This document shows positions 17,815 to 25,299 of a stretch of 64,000 bases of DNA, one piece after another. The DNA comes from an uncultured bacterium (lineage in GTDB: Bacteria; Atribacterota; Atribacteria; Atribacterales; Caldatribacteriaceae): positions 17,722 through 81,721 of the forward strand of contig CALAIW010000002.1 in the NCBI GenBank assembly GCA_937922705.1. Direction: 5' to 3'. The translations under genes were made by a program, and so were the position numbers. A model generated the notes under the pieces. It saw only the letters and a list, made by a program, of their open reading frames with translations, was not told where the DNA came from and made no database searches. Position 1 is the stretch's first letter; each line of letters starts with the position of its first letter.

Positions 17815-17859
17815 AGGAACCACCTCGTGTACATTGTATACTATGCTTTCCCCATGTGG

Positions 17860-17865
17860 TATACT
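17860..17865 (+). promoter_or_regulatory. -10 box of smpB, giving a nearly leaderless mRNA
   Basis: TATACT ends 10 nt before the smpB ATG. No Shine-Dalgarno is present in the gap (CATAAAGACC), so transcription would begin within about three nt of the start codon. The -35 is unclear (TTGTAT at 20-nt spacing). Confidence 0.5.
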
Positions 17866-17875
17866 CATAAAGACC

Positions 17876-18325
17876 ATGAAAGTCGTTACGGAAAATCGAA
17901 AAGCTCGACATCTTTATGATATCCTTGAGCGTTTTGAAGCAGGGATTGAACTTAAAGGAACTGAAGTAAAATCTCTGCGGAATCACACGGTGAGTCTTGA
18001 CCAGAGTTTCTGCCACGTAAAAAATGGAGAAATGTGGCTCCATAATATGTATATTGCGCCCTATCACTATGGCAGTGTCTTTAACCATGACCCGAGAAGA
18101 CCAAGAAGACTCCTTTTGAAGAAGCGGGAAATTCTTCGCCTTGGATCTCTTGTTGAACAAAAAGGCTTGACAATCGTTCCGCTGCGGGTGTATTTTACCG
18201 ACAGAGGCAAAGCTAAGGTAGAGATTGCCCTTGTCAAGCCCAAAAAACTCTACGATCGACGTCGAGAGCTCATAGAACGGGAAGAACAAAAAACCCTTGA
18301 GCGTTTAATGAAGTATAGGATATAA
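17876..18325 (+). CDS. smpB: SsrA-binding protein SmpB
   Basis: Binds tmRNA and brings it to stalled ribosomes for trans-translation. The 149-aa protein shows VTENRKARHLYDI at the start, LKGTEVKSLR (about 27-36), and a basic C-terminal tail YDRRRELIEREEQKTLERLMK typical of SmpB. It lies 4 nt upstream of ssrA, its functional partner. An upstream ATG at 17834 would overlap the promoter and has no homology. Confidence 0.96.
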   Translation: MKVVTENRKARHLYDILERFEAGIELKGTEVKSLRNHTVSLDQSFCHVKNGEMWLHNMYIAPYHYGSVFNHDPRRPRRLLLKKREILRLGSLVEQKGLTIVPLRVYFTDRGKAKVEIALVKPKKLYDRRRELIEREEQKTLERLMKYRI

Positions 18326-18329
18326 ATAT

Positions 18330-18684
18330 GGGGGCGTAAGGGTTTCGACAGGGCCAAGAGGGGTTGAAGAGGCGAGCCGAGGTCTCCACCGGGGCTCGTA
18401 AAAAAGGTGGAACACAAACAAACGCCAACGCTGACTTGGCACTTGCTGCGTAATTGATACGCAGCGCGCCTCTGGGCAGACCGCCTGCTATGCCCAGAAG
18501 GTGTCACATCGCGGGCTGGCTCCCAGGAGTCCTCAGGTACTGGGGGTAAGAGGTGACTGAGGGTGTGTATGGTTCATCCGGCCTCAGGGAGGGACCATAC
18601 ACGAGAAGAAAGCTGAGGCTACGCTCGTAGGCTCTTCAGTCTTTCAGGCTCTGGACGTGGGTTCGACTCCCACCGCCTCCACCA
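18330..18684 (+). ncRNA. ssrA: Transfer-messenger RNA (tmRNA)
   Basis: The tRNA-like ends pair GGGGGCG (18330-18336) with CGCCTCC (18674-18680), followed by A and an encoded CCA. The T arm is GGTTCGACTCC. The tag ORF at 18424-18453 encodes ANADLALAA and ends at TAA, with the ALAA proteolysis end. Further hairpins (for example CGCGGGCT and the GGTGTGTATGGT stem) fit the pseudoknot ring. A T-rich stretch follows without a clear hairpin. Confidence 0.97.
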
Positions 18685-18961
18685 GTTTTTGGGGTTTTTT
18701 CTTGTCTTAAAAGGTGTAAAGACGACAACTCCTGCTTTGTGGCGGCTGTGTATTGACGGTGCTACTTTAGGTCATAGGATTATGCAGAATGGATAACTCG
18801 ATTTTTAGGGTTTTGAAAGGACCCACTTATCTTAAGTCCCTCTCTTTTTAGAGGTAGCTTGGTTGGGGTTACGGAGAAAATGCACGGGGTCAAGTCCTTT
18901 TGGTTTCTCGTAGGAGGAACGTCCTGTATACTTAAGAATCCTTTCCTGGGATTTTTGTGAT
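18685..18961 (+). other. Intergenic region after tmRNA
   Basis: 277 nt with no convincing gene. It holds a T-rich stretch directly after tmRNA, a small hairpin CCTCT-CTTTTT-AGAGG near 18840, and a -10-like TATACT at 18927-18932 that may serve the LysE-type gene. The remainder shows nothing I can name. Confidence 0.4.
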
Positions 18962-19588
18962 ATGGAGGGACTACAAGTTCTTTCCTTGTTTGGAAGCGCT
19001 TTCATCGTTGGATTTTCTGGAGCACTCATGCCTGGTCCGCTCCTTGCTCTTGTGCTTTCTGGAACACCAAGTCTTGGCTTTCGCGCTGGTCCTCTGACGG
19101 TTGTGGGGCATGCTCTTCTTGAACTTGTCATGGTGGTAGTTTTGGTCTTGGGTTTTGGTCGGATTCTGGGAACTCCATTTGTCCAGAAGTTTATTGGTCT
19201 TGTCGGAGGTGCTACCTTGGTATACCTTGGGGTAGATATGTTGAGGTCTTTTAGACGCGTTTCTTTTGAATGCACGGATGGTACGAAGGTACCAAGAAGT
19301 ATAGTATTTCAAGGGGCAGTAGCGAGCATTTCCAATCCGTACTGGGTTATGTGGTGGGCAACCGTTGGGTTTGCCATGCTTCTTGCAGCAAGCCGTTTCA
19401 AGCTCCTAGGAGTAACCGTGTTTTTCACAGGGCATATCCTTGCCGATTTTGTTTGGTACAGTGCGGTTTCCTTTGCCCTTGACCGGGGGAAAAGAGTGTT
19501 GAGGAACTCTTTCCTTCGGCTCCTCGTGGGGATATGTGGCGGTGTGCTTATCTTCTTTGGTGGGTACTTCATTGTGGGGGTGGTATAA
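18962..19588 (+). CDS. LysE/RhtB-family translocator
   Basis: A 208-aa inner membrane exporter with about six membrane segments. The LysE opening is visible: [20 protein letters not shown] near residues 17-36, where GPxxA is conserved. [15 protein letters not shown] further on also fits the family. It probably exports an amino acid or small metabolite. The RBS is weak; ATG at 18962 is the best start. Two nt separate it from the next small gene. Confidence 0.85.
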   Translation: MEGLQVLSLFGSAFIVGFSGALMPGPLLALVLSGTPSLGFRAGPLTVVGHALLELVMVVVLVLGFGRILGTPFVQKFIGLVGGATLVYLGVDMLRSFRRVSFECTDGTKVPRSIVFQGAVASISNPYWVMWWATVGFAMLLAASRFKLLGVTVFFTGHILADFVWYSAVSFALDRGKRVLRNSFLRLLVGICGGVLIFFGGYFIVGVV

Positions 19589-19590
19589 CT

Positions 19591-19893
19591 ATGCTTCGCC
19601 TCATCTTCGAACCAGTACCATACCGCCACGAGGAGACAGTGTATATCTATTGGGAGTACGAACTTGAGCGACCGTATCAGCTTTGTCTTGTTCCCTTTCG
19701 TGCTCTCAATGCGTTTCTTGAAGAAGCGATAGCGAGAGAAGAAGAGTTTCCAGAAAATATTCGTGTTTCCTTTGAGGATGGTCGTATTCGTGTATGGACA
19801 CCCTTTGCCTCTTATTCTGAGTATCTTTTTGAGCGCTTAAGCCAGTTCCTTCGAGAGAGGGTACGAGCACTACTTGAAGAGATCATGTTCTGA
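19591..19893 (+). CDS. Conserved small protein of unknown function (100 aa)
   Basis: A 100-aa soluble protein beginning MLRLIFEPVPYRHEETVYI, rich in Glu, Arg and aromatic residues. It may be a small alpha/beta fold; no motif is recognised. GGGGGTGG precedes the ATG and the gene begins 2 nt after the LysE-type exporter, so they are probably co-expressed. The stop overlaps the convergent uppP gene by 11 nt. Confidence 0.65.
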   Translation: MLRLIFEPVPYRHEETVYIYWEYELERPYQLCLVPFRALNAFLEEAIAREEEFPENIRVSFEDGRIRVWTPFASYSEYLFERLSQFLRERVRALLEEIMF

Positions 19894-20641
19894 GGAGAAG
19901 GAAGACAAGGAATAGCGCTCCCACGATGATTCGGTAGTATCCAAAGGGTGCAAGCCCTCTTTCTCGAACAAGCCTCAAAAGCACTACACAGGAGAAAGTC
20001 CCGCTTCCCAGGGCAGCCATAAAGCCAGGAAAGGCGTCTCTAAAAGAAAGGGCTTCCTGTGCGTGTTTTGCAAGGATGAGGATTACCGCTCCCCCAATAG
20101 TGGTAAGGGAAAGAAGGAAAGAAAAGAGCACCGCTTCAGCCTGTTGGAGACCTAAGCCAATCCCTACAAGGATGGTAATCCCAGAGCGTGATACCCCAGG
20201 AATAAGGGCAAGAGCCTGGGACAGCCCAATAAGAAAAGCATCTTTGGTGGTTGTGGTCTCGAGGGTTTTATTTCCTCGTTCTCTTACGAAGAGAAAGACG
20301 CAACCTACAAAGAGGAGAGTGCCGCTTACTATGAAGAGATTTCCTCGAAACATTCTTTCGACTTCTTCTTCAAAGAAGTATCCAAAAATTCCTGCTGGAA
20401 TGGTAGCAAGGATGACCTTTCCAAGAATTGCAGGGCGCCTGAGGACACGACTGATGAAAGGAGTAAAAACCAAGAGCACAGCAATCCATGTGCCTCCGTG
20501 GAGCAGGACGTCTAAGGATAGGCTTGCTTCCCCAAGAGGAAAAAGTGCCCGAAGAAGGAGAAGGTGTGCCGAAGAGGAAATGGGAAAAAACTCGGTGAGG
20601 CCTTGGATAAGACCGAGAGCAATGCTTCTTGTAGTGTCCAC
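19883..20641 (-). CDS. uppP: Undecaprenyl-diphosphatase
   Basis: An integral membrane phosphatase of the BacA type that recycles undecaprenyl pyrophosphate for peptidoglycan synthesis and gives bacitracin tolerance. Signature segments are EFFPISSSAHL at residues 17-27 and IPGVSRSGIT at about 147-155, with the catalytic Glu, Ser and Arg. 252 aa with about seven membrane spans. It starts at GTG behind AAGGGTGAGAAC. It is divergent from the receiver gene. Confidence 0.95.
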   Translation of the reverse strand: MDTTRSIALGLIQGLTEFFPISSSAHLLLLRALFPLGEASLSLDVLLHGGTWIAVLLVFTPFISRVLRRPAILGKVILATIPAGIFGYFFEEEVERMFRGNLFIVSGTLLFVGCVFLFVRERGNKTLETTTTKDAFLIGLSQALALIPGVSRSGITILVGIGLGLQQAEAVLFSFLLSLTTIGGAVILILAKHAQEALSFRDAFPGFMAALGSGTFSCVVLLRLVRERGLAPFGYYRIIVGALFLVFLLLRT

Positions 20642-20736
20642 GTTCTCACCCTTTCACAAGCGTTTTTCTTATTGTACCCGTAGAGCGCTGAAAGGGTAGA
20701 TCTTCCAAACCGCGGAACTTGGTAAACTTTGGGGAG

Positions 20737-20756
20737 AATAGGAATATTTTCCTATT
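20737..20756. promoter_or_regulatory. Perfect inverted repeat between uppP and the receiver gene
   Basis: AATAGGAA-TATT-TTCCTATT, an eight-base perfect dyad in the divergent region. It lies about 55 nt before the receiver gene start and may be an operator for one or both genes. Confidence 0.4.
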
Positions 20757-20810
20757 GCCTCGTATTTTTTCTCGGCCTACACTGGGGAAGAAAGTTTGGA
20801 GGGTTTTACC

Positions 20811-21194
20811 GTGGAGATTGCGACTGAGAGGCAAGTTATCCGGGTTTTTTTGGTGGATGACAATCGTTTCTTCCTTGAGGGTTTGACCCTTCTTCTCGAG
20901 CGACAAGGAGATTTCAAAGTTGTTGGGGTAAGTCCCCGGGGGAAGGGGCTTCTGCGACGCCTTGCAAGAGTACGACCGGATGTGGTGCTCTTGGACGTAT
21001 GCCTCGAGGATATTAACGGACTTACTGTCCTTCAAGGTATCGTGCGTGAGCTTCGTACTCCTGTTGTTATGATAAGTGTCTACGAGGAGTATAAAGAACA
21101 GGCCCTCAAGAGTGGCGCTTTTGCGTACCTTGTTAAGGGTGGAGACCCTCTGGAGCTCTACCAGGTGCTTCGAGAAGCCGCCCGGAGAAAGTAA
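20811..21194 (+). CDS. Stand-alone response regulator receiver domain
   Basis: A 127-aa single-domain receiver. Active-site residues are intact: D16-D17, phosphoacceptor D62 (VVLLDVCLEDINGL), S89 in place of the usual Thr, and K109 (YLVKG). No output domain follows, so it acts like CheY/Spo0F by protein contact or phosphorelay. No kinase gene is adjacent. GTG at 20811 follows GGAGG by nine nt; a TTG upstream would lie inside that site. Its partner is probably encoded elsewhere. Confidence 0.88.
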   Translation: MEIATERQVIRVFLVDDNRFFLEGLTLLLERQGDFKVVGVSPRGKGLLRRLARVRPDVVLLDVCLEDINGLTVLQGIVRELRTPVVMISVYEEYKEQALKSGAFAYLVKGGDPLELYQVLREAARRK

Positions 21195-21213
21195 CGAACC
21201 CCTCTTTTTCTGA

Positions 21214-21219
21214 TATACT
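21214..21219 (+). promoter_or_regulatory. Probable -10 box of the URO-D gene
   Basis: TATACT 32 nt before the GTG start; no good -35 is visible. The same hexamer recurs before several genes of the window. Confidence 0.35.
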
Positions 21220-21251
21220 ACTTCTGAAATTGCTTAAAGGGGGGAGATTGG

Positions 21252-22442
21252 GTGACTCCGGAGGAAAAGTACCAGGTCCGCCTAAAAAGGTACGTTACTG
21301 CTCTTCATAACGAAAAACCTGATATGATCCCTATTCGTCCCTTTGTTGCTGAGTTTGTAGCGAAATATGCAGGAGTAAGTATTCAAGCAGCAACACACGA
21401 TTACCGGGTTGCCTTTGAAGCTTGCCTTCGTTGCGCTGAAGACTTCGATTGGGATGCAGTTGTTCCGAACATGATTTACGTCTGGACCGGTCTTGTCCAG
21501 GCAATAGGACTCAAGTACTATGGGATTCCGGGACTTGACCTTCCAGAAAATGTAGCCTTCCAGTATAAAGAGCCCCCAGAGGAAAATGCTTTCATGAAGC
21601 CTGATGAATACGACCTTCTCATTGCCGATCCTACCGACTATCTCCTTAATGTATGGCTCCCAAGGGTTTCACACTTCGTCCAGCCTCCTGGGGAAAACGT
21701 TACAAAAGAACACAACCTTGCCCTCCTTAAAGGAGGCATGGCCATGATAGAATACTTTAACGCCTTAGGAGGTCTTGTTCAAGAGCTCAAAAAACGCTGT
21801 GGTACAGTAGCAGCGATAAGCGGGATGCTTAAGGCACCTCTTGATATTATTGCCGATAAGCTTCGCGGTTACTACGGTCTTGTGAGTGATCTTTACGCAC
21901 GCCCGGAGAAGGTTCTTGCTGCTTGTGAAGCCCTTATGCCACATCTTTTCCGGATTGCTCTTGATGGTGCGGATCCGGAGAAAAATGTACCCATTGCCTT
22001 TTGGATGCATCGAGGATGTGTGCCCTTCATCACGCCAGAGCATTTCCGAAAAATATACTGGCCAACACTTAAACCGATCGTAGAGGAACTTTGGAAACGG
22101 GGTCACCAGGTTCTCTTCTATGCTGAAGGGAACTGGGACTACCATCTTGAAACCTTCCGAGAACTCCCCCCAGGAAGCATTGTGTACCATGTTGATAAGG
22201 GAGATATTTTTAAGGTGCACCGTGTTCTTGGGGACCGCTTTGCGATTAGTGGAGGCTTGCCTAATGACCTCCTTGCTTTAGGTACCCCTGAAGAAGTCCG
22301 GGCGTACTGCAAGCGAATCATCGATGCGGTTGCTCAAGACGGCGGATATATTATGGATGCGGGGGCTATTATTCAGGACGATGCAAAGATAGAGAACGTG
22401 CGGGCTATGACGGAGTTTACTCGAGAGTACGGGCAATACTGA
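21252..22442 (+). CDS. Uroporphyrinogen decarboxylase-family protein (non-heme type)
   Basis: A 396-aa TIM-barrel protein of the URO-D superfamily, which includes HemE and the cobalamin-dependent methyltransferases MtaA and CmuA. The N-terminus VTALHNEKPDMIPIRPF matches the family opening. No other heme gene is nearby. It heads an operon-like run with a sugar-phosphate isomerase-like protein, a PIG-L deacetylase and a Gfo/Idh/MocA enzyme, so it probably acts on a small molecule of that pathway. GTG start behind GGGGGAGATTGG. The reaction cannot be told. Confidence 0.8.
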   Translation: MTPEEKYQVRLKRYVTALHNEKPDMIPIRPFVAEFVAKYAGVSIQAATHDYRVAFEACLRCAEDFDWDAVVPNMIYVWTGLVQAIGLKYYGIPGLDLPENVAFQYKEPPEENAFMKPDEYDLLIADPTDYLLNVWLPRVSHFVQPPGENVTKEHNLALLKGGMAMIEYFNALGGLVQELKKRCGTVAAISGMLKAPLDIIADKLRGYYGLVSDLYARPEKVLAACEALMPHLFRIALDGADPEKNVPIAFWMHRGCVPFITPEHFRKIYWPTLKPIVEELWKRGHQVLFYAEGNWDYHLETFRELPPGSIVYHVDKGDIFKVHRVLGDRFAISGGLPNDLLALGTPEEVRAYCKRIIDAVAQDGGYIMDAGAIIQDDAKIENVRAMTEFTREYGQY

Positions 22443-22455
22443 GAGGGGGGAGAGT

Positions 22456-22605
22456 ATGGATCGTCCTGGAGTATGTATGGCTTGGGAAGAGGCGAAGAGG
22501 TATTTCCCAGTTGTCCAAGGAAATGAAGACATCGTTCGCGACATTTGGGAAAAGATTGAGTACTGGCCTTGGCTTTTTATATGGCATGTGCTTCTCTCTT
22601 TCTGA
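22456..22605 (+). CDS. Possible small protein (49 aa) in the URO-D operon
   Basis: A 49-codon ORF, 13 nt after the URO-D stop, with a strong GAGGGGGGAGAGT site before ATG. It starts MDRPGVCMAWEEAKRYFP, contains an acidic helix-like middle (NEDIVRDIWEKIEYW) and ends in a short aromatic/hydrophobic tail. The next gene begins within 15 nt of its stop. The good ribosome site and the position support translation; no family is recognised. Confidence 0.5.
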   Translation: MDRPGVCMAWEEAKRYFPVVQGNEDIVRDIWEKIEYWPWLFIWHVLLSF

Positions 22606-22619
22606 GGCGGTGGAGGACC

Positions 22620-23429
22620 TTGTTCCAGTGGCTTGCTGTCTCAACGAATACCTACCATGGGTTCCCCCTTGAAGAGGCTCTTGAGGGGATAGCGAAAGCT
22701 GGATTTCGTTTCGTTGAACTCTCCTGTGTTATTGGTTGGACAGAGCATTTTCGTTGTGACCGGGCAAACGAGAAGGATCTTCATAACCTCCGAAAGAAAA
22801 TCGAGTCTTTTGGTCTTTCCGTGGTGAGTTTGAGTGCTCATGCAGACCTTGCCACGGAGGAGGGATGCTCCTATCTCTCTTCGGCTCTTCTTTCTGCTTC
22901 TCTCCTTGGGGCACAGGTAGTCAATACAGGAACGGTGGAGCGGGAGGAAAATCTAGAGCTTTTAAAGAGAAATCTCGAAAAGCTTTCAAGAGAGGCTGAA
23001 ACCTTTGGAGTTTCTATAGGTCTTGAGGTCCATGGAGATGTGTTCTCTTCAGGAAGACGGCTTCGGGGTCTCCTTGAAGAGCTTGGACTTCCTCGACTGG
23101 GCATAAATTATGACACTGGAAACGTCATTTTCTATGGAAATACACGACCCGAAGAGGATATACCTTTCTGTCTTCCATATGTTGTTCACATGCATCTTAA
23201 GGATAAGCGAGGGGGATACAAGGTTTGGGATTTTCCGCCTCTTGGGGAGGGAATAATTAATTTTCCAGAGATTCTGCGATTTTTGCGCGAAGCTCAAAGG
23301 GATATTCCATTGAGTGTAGAGATTGAATTTGACGGTCTTTTCCGCCACCCCCGCTCGTTTGTAGATGCGGCGGTACAGCGTTCCCTTCAGTACCTTAAGA
23401 GAATACTGGCAGAGGAGGATATGCAGTGA
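22620..23429 (+). CDS. Sugar phosphate isomerase/epimerase-like TIM barrel (AP-endonuclease 2 family)
   Basis: About 269 aa. It shows the xylose-isomerase-like barrel pattern: LAVSTNTYHGFPLEEALEGI, then a Glu in SIGLEVHGD, NYDTGNVIFYG, HMHLKDKRGG and VEIEFDGL, which supply the divalent metal site. It probably isomerises or epimerises a keto sugar. No ATG fits the start; a TTG at 22620 behind GGTGGAGG is proposed, though spacing is short. The end overlaps the PIG-L gene by 4 nt. Confidence 0.82.
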   Translation: MFQWLAVSTNTYHGFPLEEALEGIAKAGFRFVELSCVIGWTEHFRCDRANEKDLHNLRKKIESFGLSVVSLSAHADLATEEGCSYLSSALLSASLLGAQVVNTGTVEREENLELLKRNLEKLSREAETFGVSIGLEVHGDVFSSGRRLRGLLEELGLPRLGINYDTGNVIFYGNTRPEEDIPFCLPYVVHMHLKDKRGGYKVWDFPPLGEGIINFPEILRFLREAQRDIPLSVEIEFDGLFRHPRSFVDAAVQRSLQYLKRILAEEDMQ

Positions 23430-24295
23430 AACGAGAGGACTTTGTTTTTTTTGACCTGAGGGGGAAGACTAAAAGTACTTCTATTGACCTCCTTTTTCCT
23501 GGGTGGAAGGAAGGGGATGAGCGGGTTATCTTTTTTTCACCTCACGACGATGATGCCCTTCTTGGAGCCGGGTATCTTCTCCAGGCAGTTCCTCTCTTTG
23601 GTGGAGAAGTTCATGTGGTCGTATTTTGTAATGGTTCTGGTGGATACAGTATTATTGAGCACAAGCATATTATCACTGCCCTTAGGGCTCGTGAAACTGT
23701 AAAAGCGTATGAAAGAGTAGGTATCCCTCCTGAGCGTGTGCACCGCCTTGAATATGATGACTACAGTGTCTGGCCTTTTATTGGCTGGAAGCTTCCTTCT
23801 GGGGAGGGAACGGTTGCAAAAGTTATTCCTCTTTTGCGGCGCCTTAGAGCAACCCGAGTCGTACTTCCCAATGGGCATCAGGAACATCTTGACCATACGG
23901 CAGTCTTTATGATTGGGGCTTTTGATACCCCTCAAGTAGGGGATCCAGTTATGGCTGACTGGGGGGAGAGTGCTCCGGTTCGTTCAATACTTCAGTATGC
24001 GGTGTGGAGCGATTTCTCCTTCGAGGATGCCCTTTGTGGTGGAGATGATCTTACGATGCGGGCTAACCGTGCTTTGCAGGCACCATATGAGGTAGAGGAG
24101 CGTATTCAGGGAGCAATGCGGGAGTTCCAAACACAGGCGAAGATTGTAGAGGGGCTCCTCGAAGCCCGAAAGGAACGGAGGCTTGGGGAACAGAAGGTCC
24201 TTGAAGTGTATCTTGCTTTTGAACCCCGCCCAAAGTGTAATTATCGGAAATACGTCACGAGAGTTCTTGAGATTGAAAAGGAGGGTGCTGTCTGA
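23426..24295 (+). CDS. PIG-L family deacetylase
   Basis: A 289-aa member of the LmbE/PIG-L family, zinc hydrolases that remove acetyl groups from N-acetyl sugars such as GlcNAc conjugates. The metal site is visible as H40-D41-D42 (FFSPHDDDALLGAG), and H154/H157 lie in GHQEHLDHTAVF. GTG start overlaps the upstream gene by 4 nt, and the stop shares TGATG with the next gene. In context it may deacetylate an amino-sugar intermediate. Confidence 0.88.
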   Translation: MKREDFVFFDLRGKTKSTSIDLLFPGWKEGDERVIFFSPHDDDALLGAGYLLQAVPLFGGEVHVVVFCNGSGGYSIIEHKHIITALRARETVKAYERVGIPPERVHRLEYDDYSVWPFIGWKLPSGEGTVAKVIPLLRRLRATRVVLPNGHQEHLDHTAVFMIGAFDTPQVGDPVMADWGESAPVRSILQYAVWSDFSFEDALCGGDDLTMRANRALQAPYEVEERIQGAMREFQTQAKIVEGLLEARKERRLGEQKVLEVYLAFEPRPKCNYRKYVTRVLEIEKEGAV

Positions 24296-25299
24296 TGCAA
24301 AGAGTTGCTCTCCTGGGCTCAGGCTTTATCGCCTCGGTCCATATGGAGGCTTGGAAAAAAATAGATGGTGCAGAGGTTTGTGCGTTCTTTGAAGTGCATC
24401 CAGATAAGGCCTTGGACTTCCAAAAAAAGCATGACGTACCTCATTACGATTCTTTCCGTAATCTCCTTGAAAGGGAAAATGTCGATATTGTTGACATTTG
24501 CTTGCCTACCTTTTTGCATCGGGAGTACACGGAAATGGCAGCAAATGCGGGAAAACACGTATTTTGCGAAAAGCCCATTGCTTTAACTTTAGACGATGCT
24601 CTGGCAATGAAAGATGTCTGCGTGAGGAACGGGGTGTACCTTATGATAGGTCATGTCCTCCGCTTTTGGGGAGAGTATGTCGAGACCAAAAAGCTTCTTG
24701 ATGCAGGAGTTTGTGGCAAGGTTCGTTTCGTGGAAGCCTTTCGTCTTTCGGTGACGCCAGTGTGGTCTGTTGGGGGATGGATTCTTGATCCCCGCCTCAG
24801 TGGTGGGGCATCCCTTGATCTCCACATTCATGACCTTGATTATGTGAATTGGCTTCTTGGTGAACCTGAAAAGGTGTTTGCTCAAGGTATCTGTTCTGAG
24901 AAGGGTTCTCTTGATCATATCACTACCCAAGTTCAGTACAAGAATGGTGCATTAGCAATGGTTCAAGGGGGATGGATGATGCAAGGTGATTTCCCCTTTA
25001 CCTGTGGGTTTCGGGTAGTAGGAGAAAAAGGGGTTCTCGAGTGGACCTTTCGAGCAGGGGTGAATATTGAGGAGCGGGGGAAAGCCAATCCTGTGGTTCT
25101 ATACCGGGAGCATGAAACGCGAAGAGAAATCCAAGTTCAGGCGCAGGATCCTTACCGAGCAGAGCTTCAGTATTTCCTGAACTGTGTGGAAAGAGGAACA
25201 CCGCCAGAGCTTGGAACTGCGGATCAAGCGATTCTTGCTTTGAGAGTAGCTCTCGCTGCCCAGCGTTCTGCTTTGGAGGGAAGCCCGGTCATTTTATGA
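24295..25299 (+). CDS. Gfo/Idh/MocA-family oxidoreductase
   Basis: A 334-aa NAD(P)-dependent sugar or inositol dehydrogenase-like protein. The N-terminal Rossmann motif is LLGSGFIASVHMEAW (5-19) and the family signature CEKPIAL occurs at about 90-96. The C-terminal domain carries GGWILDPRLSGGASLDLHIHDLD, where H and D are typical of the catalytic site. It starts within the stop of the PIG-L gene and its end overlaps the regulator gene by 4 nt. Confidence 0.92.
   Translation: MQRVALLGSGFIASVHMEAWKKIDGAEVCAFFEVHPDKALDFQKKHDVPHYDSFRNLLERENVDIVDICLPTFLHREYTEMAANAGKHVFCEKPIALTLDDALAMKDVCVRNGVYLMIGHVLRFWGEYVETKKLLDAGVCGKVRFVEAFRLSVTPVWSVGGWILDPRLSGGASLDLHIHDLDYVNWLLGEPEKVFAQGICSEKGSLDHITTQVQYKNGALAMVQGGWMMQGDFPFTCGFRVVGEKGVLEWTFRAGVNIEERGKANPVVLYREHETRREIQVQAQDPYRAELQYFLNCVERGTPPELGTADQAILALRVALAAQRSALEGSPVIL

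Noticed and set aside
18250..18507. Minus-strand open frame across the smpB end and tmRNA
   Set aside because: It is antisense to smpB and the structured tmRNA; no ribosome site or family.
21252..22442. Calling the URO-D-family proteins HemE
   Set aside because: No heme genes are nearby, both lie in sugar-type operons and the N-terminal RxxxR substrate motif of HemE is not evident.
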